This document shows, piece by piece, positions 12,419-23,890 of a stretch of 64,000 nucleotides of DNA. Every line of letters begins with the position of its first letter. Position 1 is the stretch's first letter. Source of the stretch: Apricaphanius iberus (Eukaryota; Chordata; Actinopteri; Cyprinodontiformes; Aphaniidae). A program made the position numbers and the translations under genes. The notes below the pieces were generated by a model. The model ran no database searches, was not told the DNA's origin, and saw only the letters and a program-made list of their open reading frames with translations. The stretch is taken from assembly GCA_028564705.1 (NCBI GenBank), contig JAPXFQ010000385.1, forward strand, positions 2,418,001 through 2,482,000, given 5' to 3'.

Positions 12419-12974
12419 GGCCACGTCCACACTAAGCCGGATAATGCCTTAAACGTATAATTATTTAGTCTACACCCCCCTATCGTCCACACTAACCCGG
12501 CATCGTTTAAGGTCTCTGGCCGGATAACTATTAGCCGGGTAAGAGAGGCGTGTAAATCTTAATTCAACGGCTAAACGAGCTAGTGTGGACATCTTCCCCG
12601 GATAATGAAAGGAAGTGGCGTCAATAACAATACGACACTACAGACAAAGACAACAGCGAAGAGTAATACATCGATCTCGTCGTCTGTCCAAACCAAAAAC
12701 TCTCTCTTCTACTGAGCAGCTATTGTTCTCTTCGGTTAACGGGACAAGCAGATATGTACTGTGCCGTAGAGCTTCTTGTATATATTATGTAGGCGTCATG
12801 TAGATTATACGCGTGTTTCATGCGTCTTTTCGCGCATGCCCAGTATTTGCACAGGTCGGTATGGGATTGCACAATCATGGGACCTTTAAACGGGGCGTAA
12901 ATGCTCGTGTTGAGTGGATAACATTAGGCGTCTAACTCCCCGTATAACCTTATCGGCTTAGTGTGGACTTAGCC
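12419..12974. mobile_element. PIF/Harbinger-type MITE with TAA target duplication
   Basis: Terminal inverted repeats ggccacgtccacactaagcc (left) and cggcttagtgtggacttagcc (right, reverse complement ggctaagtccacactaagc) flank a 556-bp element. A 3-bp taa duplication lies on both sides (12416-12418, 12975-12977), the target size used by PIF/Harbinger transposons. The inner part repeats the terminal theme (ccacactaacccggca near 12486-12502, gctagtgtggaca near 12580), giving sub-terminal repeats that are probable transposase binding sites. No coding capacity. Confidence 0.85.
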
Positions 12975-12977
12975 TAA

Positions 12978-14686
12978 GATCAACTTTGAGCCTCTCCTGG
13001 GATATTAGGTTGATTTTAATCATTAGTGTTTGGCTGCTAAAAATGTTAAAGGTACAATATGTAATACTGATATATTGTGTTTAAACTGGAGTACTGCAGT
13101 CCATGAAGAAAAACAACTTTTTGATTTACCCTAGAACCAGAAAATATTGTAGCAGGACATATATTGTTAACAATGGTGCATTCTATTTACTGTGGAAGTC
13201 GGAACTTGGAGCTGCGTTTGACGTCACGCCTGACTAAACAGCTTTCCACTTACTTTTGTCAGAGTTCTGAGTGGGACATTAGACTGTTGTGTGATTAATT
13301 CACTGTAAAATTCTTATAACTTGAATCTTTAACTGGACCTCTGAATGGAAAAAAAGATCTACTCTGTAGTGGGATGAAATTATTGGTGCAATTTTTTTTT
13401 CTTTTTCGTTATAAACTAGTGAAAGATGTCTTCTGGTTGGGATGACAACAGAGATAGTTAAGATTTTTTAAGATGAGATTCTTTCTAGTTCTTGTCCTCA
13501 GTTAGCATAACAACTACAGTAGATATCTTGTCGAACAGCCTCACTTTGGACAAAGAAAGAAAAATGTTTTTCCTGAATTGAGTAAATGATAAACAGTTCA
13601 ACATACTGGTCTTCTAATGTTGCTTCTCCCTGGATATATTAGAATTACGCAGTTTACAAAGAAATATCGTTTGTTTTTACAACAACAAATGAGCAGTTTA
13701 ATTTTATATTCTTTCTTCTGGTTTATTATTGAAGTGAACCTTTCTTCAGCCTCATCTGATTAATAATCTGATCCATTTTAGATCAAGAATGATTATATGT
13801 CAAAGTGAACATGACACAACACAGAAGGGGTATTCTGACCAGTCATTACTTAATAGCAATAAGTTAATACAGTATCCTCTTTGAAATCAGTATTTCTGCT
13901 GTTCTCTGAGGTCTTGCCAGCGTTTTTACTCTCTTCTTTTATCTAACTGACTTTGTATTGAGCTTTCTCTGGGTTTTTTTGCCATGACCTACATGAACGC
14001 ACCTGTAGTTTTTTTTTTCTATAATTCAGCTGACTTTGTGATTTCTTTCCCCAGTATTTATATTCTAGAAGAGTTTTATCATGCTTGATCGGGTTATGGA
14101 TTTAAAGCATAATCACACTCTATGTCAAATCCTCCAAGTTTAGTTACATGAAGGGCTCAGTACTGTAATCCATAAAATGACAAACCTTAACAGTAGTTTC
14201 CAATGTGCCCACATTTACTGGTAACTTTTCAAGAAGATTATTCAAATGTAAGTGAAAAATTTTTGTTGTGCCATATGCAGTCAGACTCTCCCCCAGTTAC
14301 TTAGATATGAAACAGTAAAATGTTATGAGCAAGAGTGTGGGGCGTACCACAGAAACCATTCATTGCTGACACACCCAGAAAGCAAATTGCCACATGGTGT
14401 GTTTACACAGACCCAGTTGCAAAACTGCAAGTGGATGATAAAGGCATATGTGCTTTGCTGCCAGCAGAGGTGGTTGACTCTATCAGTGAATCTCTCACCT
14501 CAACATGTTCCATCAGTGGAGAGCTGAAATTATTTTTTTTCCCTCTGTCAGACACAAAGTCATCTGTAAACTCATGTGAGGTGGATTATCAAACAAATCA
14601 GTCCGCACCACACAACTGCACAAAGATAATTGATCTGCTCAAAATAGGATAGATAAAATGACGGTAATTTTTTAAAGGAACCTAAT
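12978..14686. other. Non-coding stretch, possible old repeat at its start
   Basis: The word ttaaaggtacaatatgtaa (13047-13065) resembles the terminus of a common teleost MITE, and the next 250 bp (with gacgtcacgcc at 13220-13230) may belong to it, but no matching right end was found. The remainder to 14686 shows nothing supported; the two overlapping frames at 14252-14652 have no recognisable domain. Confidence 0.35.
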
Positions 14687-14687
14687 T

Positions 14688-14738
14688 TTGAGTGAGTGAG
14701 TGAGTGAGTGAGTGAGTGAGTGAGTGAGTGAGTGAGTT
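14688..14738. repeat. (GAGT)n microsatellite
   Basis: About twelve uninterrupted gagt tetramers. A simple length-variable repeat. Confidence 0.95.
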
Positions 14739-17100
14739 TTTTCAAATGACCTGATATCTTTTACAATCTGATTGTTTCCTATCTTTCGTATTTTTGCTTG
14801 ACATTGTAAGACAATGTTTCTTTTTATGCTCTTAAATCCAATACCATATTTTCTGACTGAAAGCTATCATAGTCATATTTGTTTTTAAATATGTTTTCTG
14901 ATTTCTCTTTACACTTGGTTTCATTTCTTCTTTTATTCTCAACAGTTTACTTCTTTGCGTTTTTTATTTTTATTTTGACTTCCTCGTTTCTGTTTACTTC
15001 CATCACATATTTTATTTGATTTGATGCACGGTATTTAGATTCCTTTCTGTTCGCTTTTAGTTTATCTCTCAGTCTTTTATAAATAGGTTTTCTCTTAACG
15101 TATTAACTGTATATTCATTATGTACATACACATGCTAATAAGTATAGGGTTATATTTTCAATAAATTTATTTGGTCCAACAATGAAGCTAAACTAATTGG
15201 AATTAAAATAAAATAAATCCCCTGGGGCAACCTGTTGACGATCCAAGATGGGTTTTAGTGGACGCCTCATAGCATTACATCTACAGTTCTTTATTTTATT
15301 CTGTTAAAGCCATGAAGCCAAATTAAACATCTGTGACTAACAAACAAATTGATAGAACAAGGAAATGACTTTACATATGTACTGCTACTGAAATTATTTT
15401 CTGCTACTGGTTTTATGCCCACAGGGGATGACTACCTCTGACTAGCAATGGTTTGAAGTGTGTCATCATAACTTTTTATCTCCTTGGTTATCTTAAAACT
15501 TCAGCTGTTTCAAAACCAACACGCTTCTATCTGTGATGGGAGCAAAAAACATGTTGTGCTATTCAATTTTAAAATGCCATTCTGGTCAGTCTGATGGAAA
15601 TTTAAGATGTAAGAAACTGCCTGTGGTCATGTTGATGTGTGTACAGATAAGAGAAAAATACCTGATTATTTTTGAAAAATTATTTGGGTATTGTACAATT
15701 CCCAGCAGTAGCAATTAGCTATAGGAAATGCCTGGTCATTTTGTTTAGGTATTATGTAACTCTATCAGTAAAGTCACATTGTCTGTTGCCTTTACCTTTA
15801 GAATAGGAGGTTCAATAAGGAACATCAATACTTCAGCAACAGATGAGATATAAATCGCATTGGCTAAGTGGATCCCCATGTACACTATGTTCTTACTCAT
15901 CGGTAGACGTCCTGTTCATTTGCTTTCTTAAGCCAAAAGAGCCTCAAAAGAAATAACCTCCCATGTTCTATGAAGCTTATGTACAGTGCTAAAATAAAGA
16001 AGTCACCCAGGTACAGACTTCTTCTGTTTTTGTTTTTTGTCAGACTAACATGTATCAGATTATCAAACTAATTTTAATATCAGACAAAAATACATAATGC
16101 TGTTTTTAAAAAATGATTTCATTTATATAAGTGGAAAATATATCCAAACCTATTCGGTCTTATCAAGGAAATTAATTTCCACCATTGTAAAGTCATGAAT
16201 TAACAAGGATGAATTTCTTTATTATTTAAACGTAGGGTTCACGTTTACAACCAGACTTAACTAATGGTAGACTTGTACAATGAAATAAATCACTTGAAAA
16301 AGAACAAGTCTGAAAAACTAATACGGCTAAAAGATCTCCAAAACTGTACAGATGAAAATGTAACTTTCTCAAGGTGTTTGTATCCTGTTATATCTAGCAT
16401 GAAACGAATGCGGCATTTCAAAACAAGAACAACATACCAACAGTCAGTGATGGTAGTACTGTACTGGACTGCTTTCTGATCTGCCGAAGAATGAATTTTG
16501 CTCTTTGGCAAATTCTGACAGTTAATGTCAGGACATCAGTTTACAACTTTAATATCAAGTACCCCTAGTTTATGCAGAAGGACTGCGTGTGATCTGCAAC
16601 ACACCATCTCTGAGTACCTCAGAGAAAGTAATATTAAGATTTTGGAGTGCGTTAAGGTCTTTTCCTAAATCTGATTGAGATGGTGTGACTGTACCTTAAA
16701 AAGATTGTTCAGAATCAAAAAATCCTGAGCAAAGTTAAAGTTCTCCTTCACTGAAAATCATAAAAAAAAATGGGATAGTTGAGCACTATCGCTAACTCTG
16801 AGCTGTTTAAGTGTGCTCCATGTGTATATTTTCTCCAAACTCCATTCCCTGTATTAGCTACAGAAAGGAAATGGAGAAGAAAACGAGTGGGTGAAAAAAA
16901 AGCAGTCACGTGTACATTACTGTGGATATTAGTAGCCTTTTTATGCCCTCACCTGACTGGCTTAAGACCACCCATGGGAACGCTGGATTTTATCCTTCCA
17001 TTAGCAAAGGGGGGCACCCAGCCTCCGCTCATCACCTGGATAGGCATTTGAAAGCTGGCACGTGAAAGCCAACCCTTGCAGGTGGTGTGGCGAGGTGCTG
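14739..17100. other. Non-coding stretch, no feature recognised
   Basis: AT-rich DNA. Short frames (15533-15718, 16264-16511) have no supportable identity. The last 200 bp (from about 16930) becomes GC-richer and may be the internal-spacer side of the rRNA-derived fragment that follows. Confidence 0.5.
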
Positions 17101-17108
17101 GATCTGAC

Positions 17109-17973
17109 TACGACCTCAGATCAGACGAGAAAGCGCTAAGTCCCCATCTTACTGGCATGTGGTGTACAGAAGATCACATGCCCGGTGTTGCTTGGAGGCC
17201 TGAGTCCTCCTGATAAAGGCTCAGTATGAGCCTGCCAAAGGCACCCATGGCGCCGGCCCAGTCTTCTCCGCATCATGTTGTCTGGGAATGCAGCCAAAAG
17301 TGGGTGGTAAACTCCATCTAAACCCTAGTTTATACTTCTCCATCAGTAAGTTTGCACCCAGATGCAGATTTATTTACGGAGACGTTTTCCTTTTATAGTT
17401 TTCCGTTGGTGTGTCAGTGTTGCAAAGCAATTCACTACCAGGACAGCAGGCGGTTTTAACTTTTTCTGGCTACCTATCATTGCCGTGTCGTCTCTGGTCA
17501 ACTGGAGTTTATTTACTTCAGCTTGGAGACGCATTTCCCTTCAAGGAGCAATGGTCGACAAAAAGTAAGTTATGATTGAGCTGGAAAGCCTTTTACTAGA
17601 AATGCAGCTCACAGAATACTCTAAAAACGCATGTAAACAAATACAGAAGTCTGCTTTGTTGTTATCTACACCTCCTGGAGTTTAAAATCGTCAAAAGACC
17701 ATATTAGATAAACTGGCCTTTCTAATACAAATCATCTAGTGCCCAACTGCTGCATTGACTACTGATTATATTAAGAACTGTTCTGGTGAAATGATCTTGG
17801 GCTGATGTCGGGCTGACTACGCTCTGCTGCGTTCAACGGATAAAATTAGGCCCTACTCAATGCGTCCTTGCGTAAGTAATGGACAGTCCTCGCACTAACA
17901 GACAATGGCGTTGCATGTCTGTACCTATGCAGACAGAGAAGTATAAACTAGGCTTAAGGCTAAATACTAGCAC
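17109..17973 (+). pseudogene. 28S rRNA-derived pseudogene (5' end), interrupted by a MITE
   Basis: Several invariant blocks of the 5' part of eukaryotic 28S rRNA occur in order on the + strand: tacgacctcagatcagacg (17109-17127), the block aggcctgagtcctcctgat (about 17196-17214) with ggctcag after it, and gggaatgcagcc...gggtggtaaactccatctaa (17284-17321). The last block is cut at taa and resumes at 17958 with ggctaaatactagcac, the expected continuation. The first block normally continues into the start of 28S; here roughly 100 bases are missing after 17127. Many substitutions and the lost segment mean it cannot be a working rRNA gene. It is a dispersed rDNA fragment or an rRNA-derived retroposon. 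Upstream sequence from about 16940 may be spacer (ITS2) but is not recognisable. Confidence 0.8.
17322..17954 (+). mobile_element. PIF/Harbinger-like MITE inserted in the 28S pseudogene
   Basis: 633 bp bounded by accctagtttatacttctc and gagaagtataaactaggct (18 of 19 match as inverted repeats), with taa on both sides (17319-17321, 17955-17957). Removing the element and one taa restores the 28S order ctccatctaa-ggctaaatac, so the insertion point is certain. The inverted relative is at 8911-9560. Inside, ggagcaatggtcgacaaaa is followed by agtaagtt, a start codon close to a donor-like site, possibly the remains of a first exon of the autonomous parent; this is speculation. No intact transposase. 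Confidence 0.9.
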
Positions 17974-20405
17974 AACTTTGGTTTTACGTTAAGCTTTATT
18001 TATTTTAGTAAACAAAGACAAAGAGTTGTGTTGCAGTGGATCACTCATTGCCCTTAGTACAGCGGAATAAATAATATTTTGAAAGTTGCCGTTTGTTATT
18101 ACATTGTTAGTTTTTGTGATACTAAAATCTGTTTGCTGAACTGGATAAAGACAAAAAGCAAATCTAGAGAAATTTTACTTTGTGTGCATTAAAAAAAATC
18201 TGCAATATATTCAAAATTGTATACTCAATATTTAGTGGATCAGTGTATGTAAACTTCTTACCAAAACTGTGAGTCATCAGTTCATTTACTGGAAGTGATT
18301 TTATCAAGTTGCAACAGGTTGCAAGATGTACAAATACAGGGATAGAGAGAAAAAAGATGACAGATAAGGATAAGGAGGAGCTGTGGATTATGGAACAAAA
18401 ATTGATAGTTGAGATGAGATTGAGATTGGGGCGCTGAAGTGATGTAACACAGAGATATGTGAGGAAGTTAACCTAGGCTTAAGGAGAAATCAGAGAAAGT
18501 GTTGCTTTTTTTTGGGGGGGGGGGGTGTATGTGTAACCACATGTGTTTGGTATTTTTCTCAGTGCCTGCGTCATTACCTTCATTAGACTGTACAAAGGGG
18601 GAGGTGAGGAAACCCCAGTTTTTTTTTCCTCCTCTTTGATATCTTTTCCGCTTCATCTGTTAATCTCTTAATCTTCATCTCTGTCTCAGTCTGAGTCTAC
18701 CAAACACACACATTTCATTCCATAGTAACCATTTCTTGTAAACCTTAAGTATCATTTTGCCCCAGATACTCTTTTACTGTTTTACACATTCTAATAGTTC
18801 TTTTTTTTCTGCTTTTTTTTTCTCCTGCTCCTCTCACTTTCTGTTTCATAATAAACACGTGTGATGCTTGTAAAAGCCACCAGATAAGATAAGAAGACCC
18901 ACTGAACTGAACTAAGAGCAAAAATCATTGGAATATTGATTGGTTGGGGTGTGTTTACTTGCTGGTGGAAAAAGCTAACCGGAAGTCTAATGCTGTCCTG
19001 TGACATGCTTCTGTGTTTGCATTTACCAGTGGGGCATGGGTGGGTGTGAGTGTTTTTGATAGTGAGAGTCTTTGTAGTCTGGAACTTATCAAAGGTGAAC
19101 ACGTGATAGTCAGACACTGCTGTGTTGAAAAAAAAATTCCCAGAAAAGAAAACATTGAGAGTCTTTCCAACATGAATTACCATGTAAAACAGACAGAAGG
19201 TAAAAGAAAGTTGTCAGTTTCTAGCTCCTCTGGGTATTTTAGAGACTGTTGAAATAGTGTGATATTCAACCAACCTTTTCTCTAGTTTAAAGAAAATTAT
19301 CCAAAGAAGAGAAAGGCACCTGTTGGTCATATTGTGACTTGTTACAAGTGAGGTATACAGAAGACCAACTCTGAGCACACAACACATCTAGCCTTGAAGC
19401 AGATGTGCCACAGTAGCAGAAAGCCACGCGGACTGCCATTCTCATCAGCTTAGAATAAGGAACTGACACGATTCACTGAATTTTAGCCCCTTTGGTCATA
19501 AACAGGTTATTAAAAGACTGTCTCCAAATATGCAGCAACTGTGTGAAGCTGTCTTCTCAACATGGATCCTTACCATGAAGATTTAGGGTAGTTCTGAAGG
19601 AAAGACACTGGACCCAGTCTGGTTTTATCAAGATGTACCTCATAAAATGGGCAATGTGTTTTGGCAAAATGATGAACACGAGGCAAAGTAAATAAATGAA
19701 AAACATCTTTATTACAAACCTTTATTTTAAGACCAAACTGTAGCTCTATATTCAGACATACAGTAGTAACACATTTTCTCAAATTATAAAGTTATGACTC
19801 CCAACAGCAGTTCTTCATGTTGTCAGATCAAATCTCAGTGCAACACAAATCACCAGGCTTTTAGAGCAAGTCACAATGGAGCTCAGAGTGCAACTTTTTT
19901 AAACAATTGTTTCTATATAATACAACAAAGAGTAAAAGGCTTCCTCAGAATGTGAAAAAGGAAGTGACTGAAATGATAAAAACACATGTGAGAGGGTTGG
20001 AAGGGTGCAAAAACCACTGCATGACCTTATAACATCCTGTCTTCTGTACCTCGTTATTGCATGTTACCTTTATCAACCTTCTGCTATGGAAAAACTCCTG
20101 ACAATAAACTTTTGTCTCATTGCTCATCATCCTGTTTTGTTTGTGTTGTGGCAACCTGTTAAAAGTGATATTCAGCTTGAGTTGTTGTCACCTGCTAGCC
20201 ATATAAACTCCGCCTACACACTCTCACTTTCAATTAATATCATATCGGGGAGAAACCATTTCTGTCTGAGGTTGTGACAAGCCACGTCTTCGGCAACAGA
20301 TGAGACAAAATAAGTGTCGATGTCATTGTTTGACTACAGAGATGTTTTCAGGTGGTGGTTTCAAGTGGTGGCTTAACAGAATGAAATGGAACATGTTAAT
20401 AAAAT
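17974..20405. other. Non-coding stretch, no gene recognised
   Basis: AT-rich sequence with a T/G run at 18505-18525 and short homopolymers near 18800-18825. Open frames (18791-19183, 19013-19252, 20005-20277) are short, overlap on opposite strands and lack domains. The block 19985-20280 has a TATA-like word (catataaactccgcc at 20199) and aataaa-like words and might be a decayed LTR, but no duplicated end was found. Confidence 0.45.
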
Positions 20406-20407
20406 TC

Positions 20408-20442
20408 TTTCTGTCTTTCTTTCTTTCTTTCTTTCTTTCTTT
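20408..20442. repeat. (CTTT)n microsatellite
   Basis: Tandem cttt/tttc tetramers, about eight units with one interruption. Confidence 0.9.
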
Positions 20443-21554
20443 GTCATGTATTTTATACTCTGACTTGTTCAGGCAAGCAAAATAAAGGCTAGCAAATGCC
20501 TGGAATGCTGAAAATGACAAAGGTTAGAAGCCAGCGGAGACACAATGAGATTAAAACATCCCTGTGCTATGAGATGTGTCTGTGACTTAACTGTAAAGTA
20601 GAAGGTAAGAGAGAAGTTCCTTTTATGCAACTTTGCAATGATTATACAAAATCAGAGGATAATAATTTTGAGAATTTCTAATGCAAGATTGAGCCAAAAT
20701 AGAAACATTTCAAACTATCTCATAAAAAAACAAAAACGTTAGCAATAGGAATTTTAACCAAGGAGGGCTGATCACTAGATCCAAGTTTCAGAGTCATTAG
20801 CTGGCTTTAATAAACTTTATGTTGAACATGCATCTATTAACCGACTCCAAATGTGGATTCTGAAACATTTTCAGACTATCAGATGGACTTGTTTTATTTA
20901 AGAATTACAGGTCAAAAAAAGAAAGCATTACTGCTATGATGAATGCTAAAGTGAAGCTGAAACAAGTAGTGATAAGAATGATAATCTTTAGAGAACACGT
21001 CTTCACTACTCAGTCTACTGGCAGTGTCTTTTACAACAATGAATCTGACGCTTTGTGTTGCATGTGGTAATAAGGCTTGGATGTAGCCCATGGAACCCCG
21101 TACTATAAGCTCCATACTTACAGTACATATCTAGAGCAGATCTGAAGACCACTTGCTGTTTGGAGGCCTGTAGTTATTGTGTACAGAACGTTGGAGACCT
21201 GTGCACATAATGCGCCTCATCATCAGCAGCCAAACCCTATTATGTGATTTCATGTTGCCTACCACTTTTTGGCTGATTTGCTTCTGATTGCTTTCACTTT
21301 AAAATGTTAACCACTAACATCTTAACTTATCTATCTTAACCAAAGTAATTTTTCGTAGAGAAAAAAAAAATAAATCACAATTTTCATCCTATTTTGGAAT
21401 ACGTTCTGGAATACATTGAGGTCCTGACAGCATCTCATTCTTTCATAGCTGTTTGTAGGAGTCCGAAGCTGGAGGTAACACCTGTAGCAATGGGAGTGGT
21501 TGGAACACCTCAGTTTTTTTGAAGAAATATCCATCTTATATAAAGCTATGTAAG

Positions 21555-21555
<1 letters not shown>
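20443..21555. other. Non-coding stretch, no feature recognised
   Basis: AT-rich DNA without supported genes or recognisable repeat ends. Confidence 0.5.

Positions 21556-21594
<39 letters not shown>
21556..21594. repeat. (TA)n microsatellite
   Basis: About nineteen uninterrupted ta dimers. It lies immediately before the transposase fragment at 21603 and may mark an old insertion or join. Confidence 0.95.
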
Positions 21595-21597
<3 letters not shown>

Positions 21598-21602
21598 GGT
21601 GG

Positions 21603-21838
21603 GCAGTTTTCTGATGTCAGTGCTGTGGATCGAGTGGGCAGGCGTACGTTTTGGACGAAGAACACAGGTGCATTTTTTTTTATGGCATTTTGAATGCACA
21701 GAGTTACCGTGATGAGCTCCTGAGGCGCATTGTTGTGCCCTACATCCAACAATATCACCTCACGTTGCAGAATGATAATGCATGGCCCTATGTCACAAGG
21801 ATCTGTACACAATTCTTGGAAGCTGAAGAGTATGCATA
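21603..21838 (+). pseudogene. Tc1-like transposase fragment
   Basis: The frame at 21690-21835 reads LNAQSYRDELLRRIVVPYI, QQYHLTLQNDNAWPYVTRI, then CTQFLEAEE. This is the block around the second catalytic Asp of Tc1/mariner (IS630-like) transposases, normally x-x-QHDNARPH-x-x-R-x-C-x-x-FLE. The Asp of QNDNA is kept, but the region before it is out of frame and truncated near 21600, and the third acidic residue is absent because the sequence changes abruptly at about 21838 to an hAT-family gene. A small piece of a Tc1 element therefore sits against, or inside, the hAT element. Confidence 0.75.
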
Positions 21839-21844
21839 ACGTGT

Positions 21845-23345
21845 GACACTTGACATCACTTCTCACTACATCGACGAGTGGTGCCTTATGTCTCGTGCTA
21901 TAGACCACCGACGTTCTCATGACCCACACCTTTAGTAATATAGCTGATGTGTTGAGGAAGAATGGGGGCTGGCCAGCAAAAACCCAGCAGTCGTTAATGC
22001 GATGGAGGTAATGGAGATAATGCAGCTAATGCACGTTGGCTGCTTCGCGCACACACTGAACTTAGCCTCACAAGCAGATTTAAATATCCTAGCAGTGTCA
22101 CTTCTGCTTGCTCGAGGTAGGTGTATAGCAATGTTGTTTCGCCGGAGTACGATGGCCTACAACATACTTAAAGAAAAACAGAAGCTGCTTCAACTGCCAG
22201 CACACAAGCTGAAAGCAGACGTTGCGACAAGATGGAACAGTTGTCTGGACATGCTTGAGCGCTTTTTGGTGCAACGGCTAGCACTCTCTGCCACTCTCCT
22301 TTCACAATACGTGTGCAGGAATGAAAGAGATCTGTGCACCTTGACAGAGGAGAATGTAATGATTGCAGAAGATTTGGTGCGGATCTTGAAACCAATGAAA
22401 GAAGCTACAATCGCAATGTCAGAAGACAAGCAACCAACTCTATCCGTAACCACTTCTCGCATTGCTGGCGGGGGCCTTCACCCCCAGCTTGGCAGACTCC
22501 GCCATCGTGAGGACCTGAAGGCTTCTGTAAAGAATAACTTAAGAACAAGGTATGCTAAGGTCTTCGTGGGTGTGTCTGTCCATGCAATAGTCAGTCTTTA
22601 TATCATAACTTAAATCTTAAGATATGATGCACAGAAGGACACACTGTATGTAGCATCAACGCTGGATCCTCACTTTAAGACCCTACCATTACTGTCTGCT
22701 GACAAGCGAGATGATATATTCTCCAGACTGCAAACTGCGGCTGCCTCTGTTACACGTAAGGTATGGATTTAGAAAAAAACAAACAGTTCAATTTGTCAAG
22801 AATGTTTTCATTGAGAAGTATATGATTCTGTATTGGATCATAAGGAATGTTATATATTTTAAAAGAGATCATAAATGTCTATTAATTTCTTTTTTGCCCC
22901 CCCGTCTAATTCACCAGCGAAGTGGTAACTGATGGTAATGATGCTGCCGAAGGAGCTGAGGAGATGGAGGAAGCAACTTCGCCTAAGAAGCCCAAGAAAT
23001 CCAGCACCTCGGAGTCTCTTCTTGGGGCAGTCTACTCACCAACAGTAAAAGAACATGGCAAGAAAACTCCAGCAAAGATGACTCAAGAAAATTAGAAGAT
23101 ACAGGATGGAAAATCCTGCTGGACTGAATAACAGTCCTCTTACCTGACGGAGGTCAAATGAAAGGGAGAATCAACTGTTGGCTCGCCTTGTGAAGCAATA
23201 CCTTGGTGTCCAAGGGACCAGTATTGCGTTGGAGAGGGTGTTTTCAACTGCGGGTGATATCATCACTGTAAAAAAGCAGCTGTGTAACCCCAGATTGTCA
23301 ATGAGCTCTTTTTCCTGCACAAGAATCTAAATGAATCAGTCTTCA
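21845..23345 (+). pseudogene. Broken hAT-family (Ac/ZBED1-like) transposase gene with introns
   Basis: A decayed hAT transposase read in pieces. 21847-21925: TLDITSHYIDEWCLMSRAID, then a frameshift. 22002-22550: GCFAHTLNLASQ, FRRSTMAYNILKEKQKLLQL, HKLKADVATRWNSCLDMLER, AEDLVRILKPMKEATIAMSE, the standard hAT catalytic-domain blocks. An intron at 22550-22621 (gt...ag) joins in frame to RYDAQKDTLYVASTLDPHFK (from 22622). A second intron runs from about 22761 to 22917. A later exon has SPKKPKKSST. The C-terminal hAT dimerisation block is at 23169-23290: NQLLARLVKQYLGVQGTSIA and ERVFSTAGDIIT. There are stops and frameshifts between the pieces, and the segment that should carry the first catalytic Asp (before NPAVVNAMEV) is garbled. 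The N-terminal BED zinc finger is missing. An inactive relic; terminal repeats were not identified. Confidence 0.85.
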
Positions 23346-23882
23346 GTTAGTGAGAAGTGACTGATATTTGAGACAGTTTTGTATACAGTTTAAATTTGAA
23401 CTGTCCAATTTACCTCTTGTTTATGGTGAGGAGAAAAATAAAGTACATTTACAGTACAAGCTCAGTTGGGACATTTTAATTACTTAAGACCAAACTGAAT
23501 CGAATTGAATTGAATTGTAATTAATTGATTCGGAACCAAAAGGTGACAATACTCTGCGCTATAGGCCAGCGTTAGTACTTCCAACTGCACTTCTTTGAAG
23601 TATTCTGCCCTTTTTTTCTCGTCAGTTTCATTTGTGACTCGTGAATTCTGTGATCCATTGAGAGGGTCTTTATGTTTCAGGGTGCACGCTCAATAACTCT
23701 AACTTTAGCTCATTACCAGGAGTATGATTAAGCTTATTCTTATCAGGTGTTCTGGAATGACATACTCAGATTAAGCAGGTTTTGGATTGATTAACAGAGA
23801 CTTCAGAGTTTACCACATGGTAAGTTAACCAGGCTTTCTGAACAGGCCCCTAATCAACTCTATGCAACGGAGATATATTGCA
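23346..23882. other. Probable 3' remainder of the hAT relic, then unassigned DNA
   Basis: An aataaa signal occurs at 23436-23441 (ggagaaaaataaagtac), a plausible polyadenylation signal for the hAT gene. The run gaatcgaattgaattgaatt (about 23497-23516) is AT-rich sub-terminal sequence. A clear terminal inverted repeat was not found. Confidence 0.35.
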
Positions 23883-23890
23883 CAGAATGA

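Noticed and set aside
14252..14652. Two overlapping frames of 91 and 105 codons
   Set aside because: No recognisable motif; they overlap in different frames and end by chance. Could be an unrecognised relic, but there is no support.
19985..20285. Possible LTR with TATA-like and polyadenylation-like words
   Set aside because: No matching second LTR, no target duplication and no internal retrotransposon sequence.
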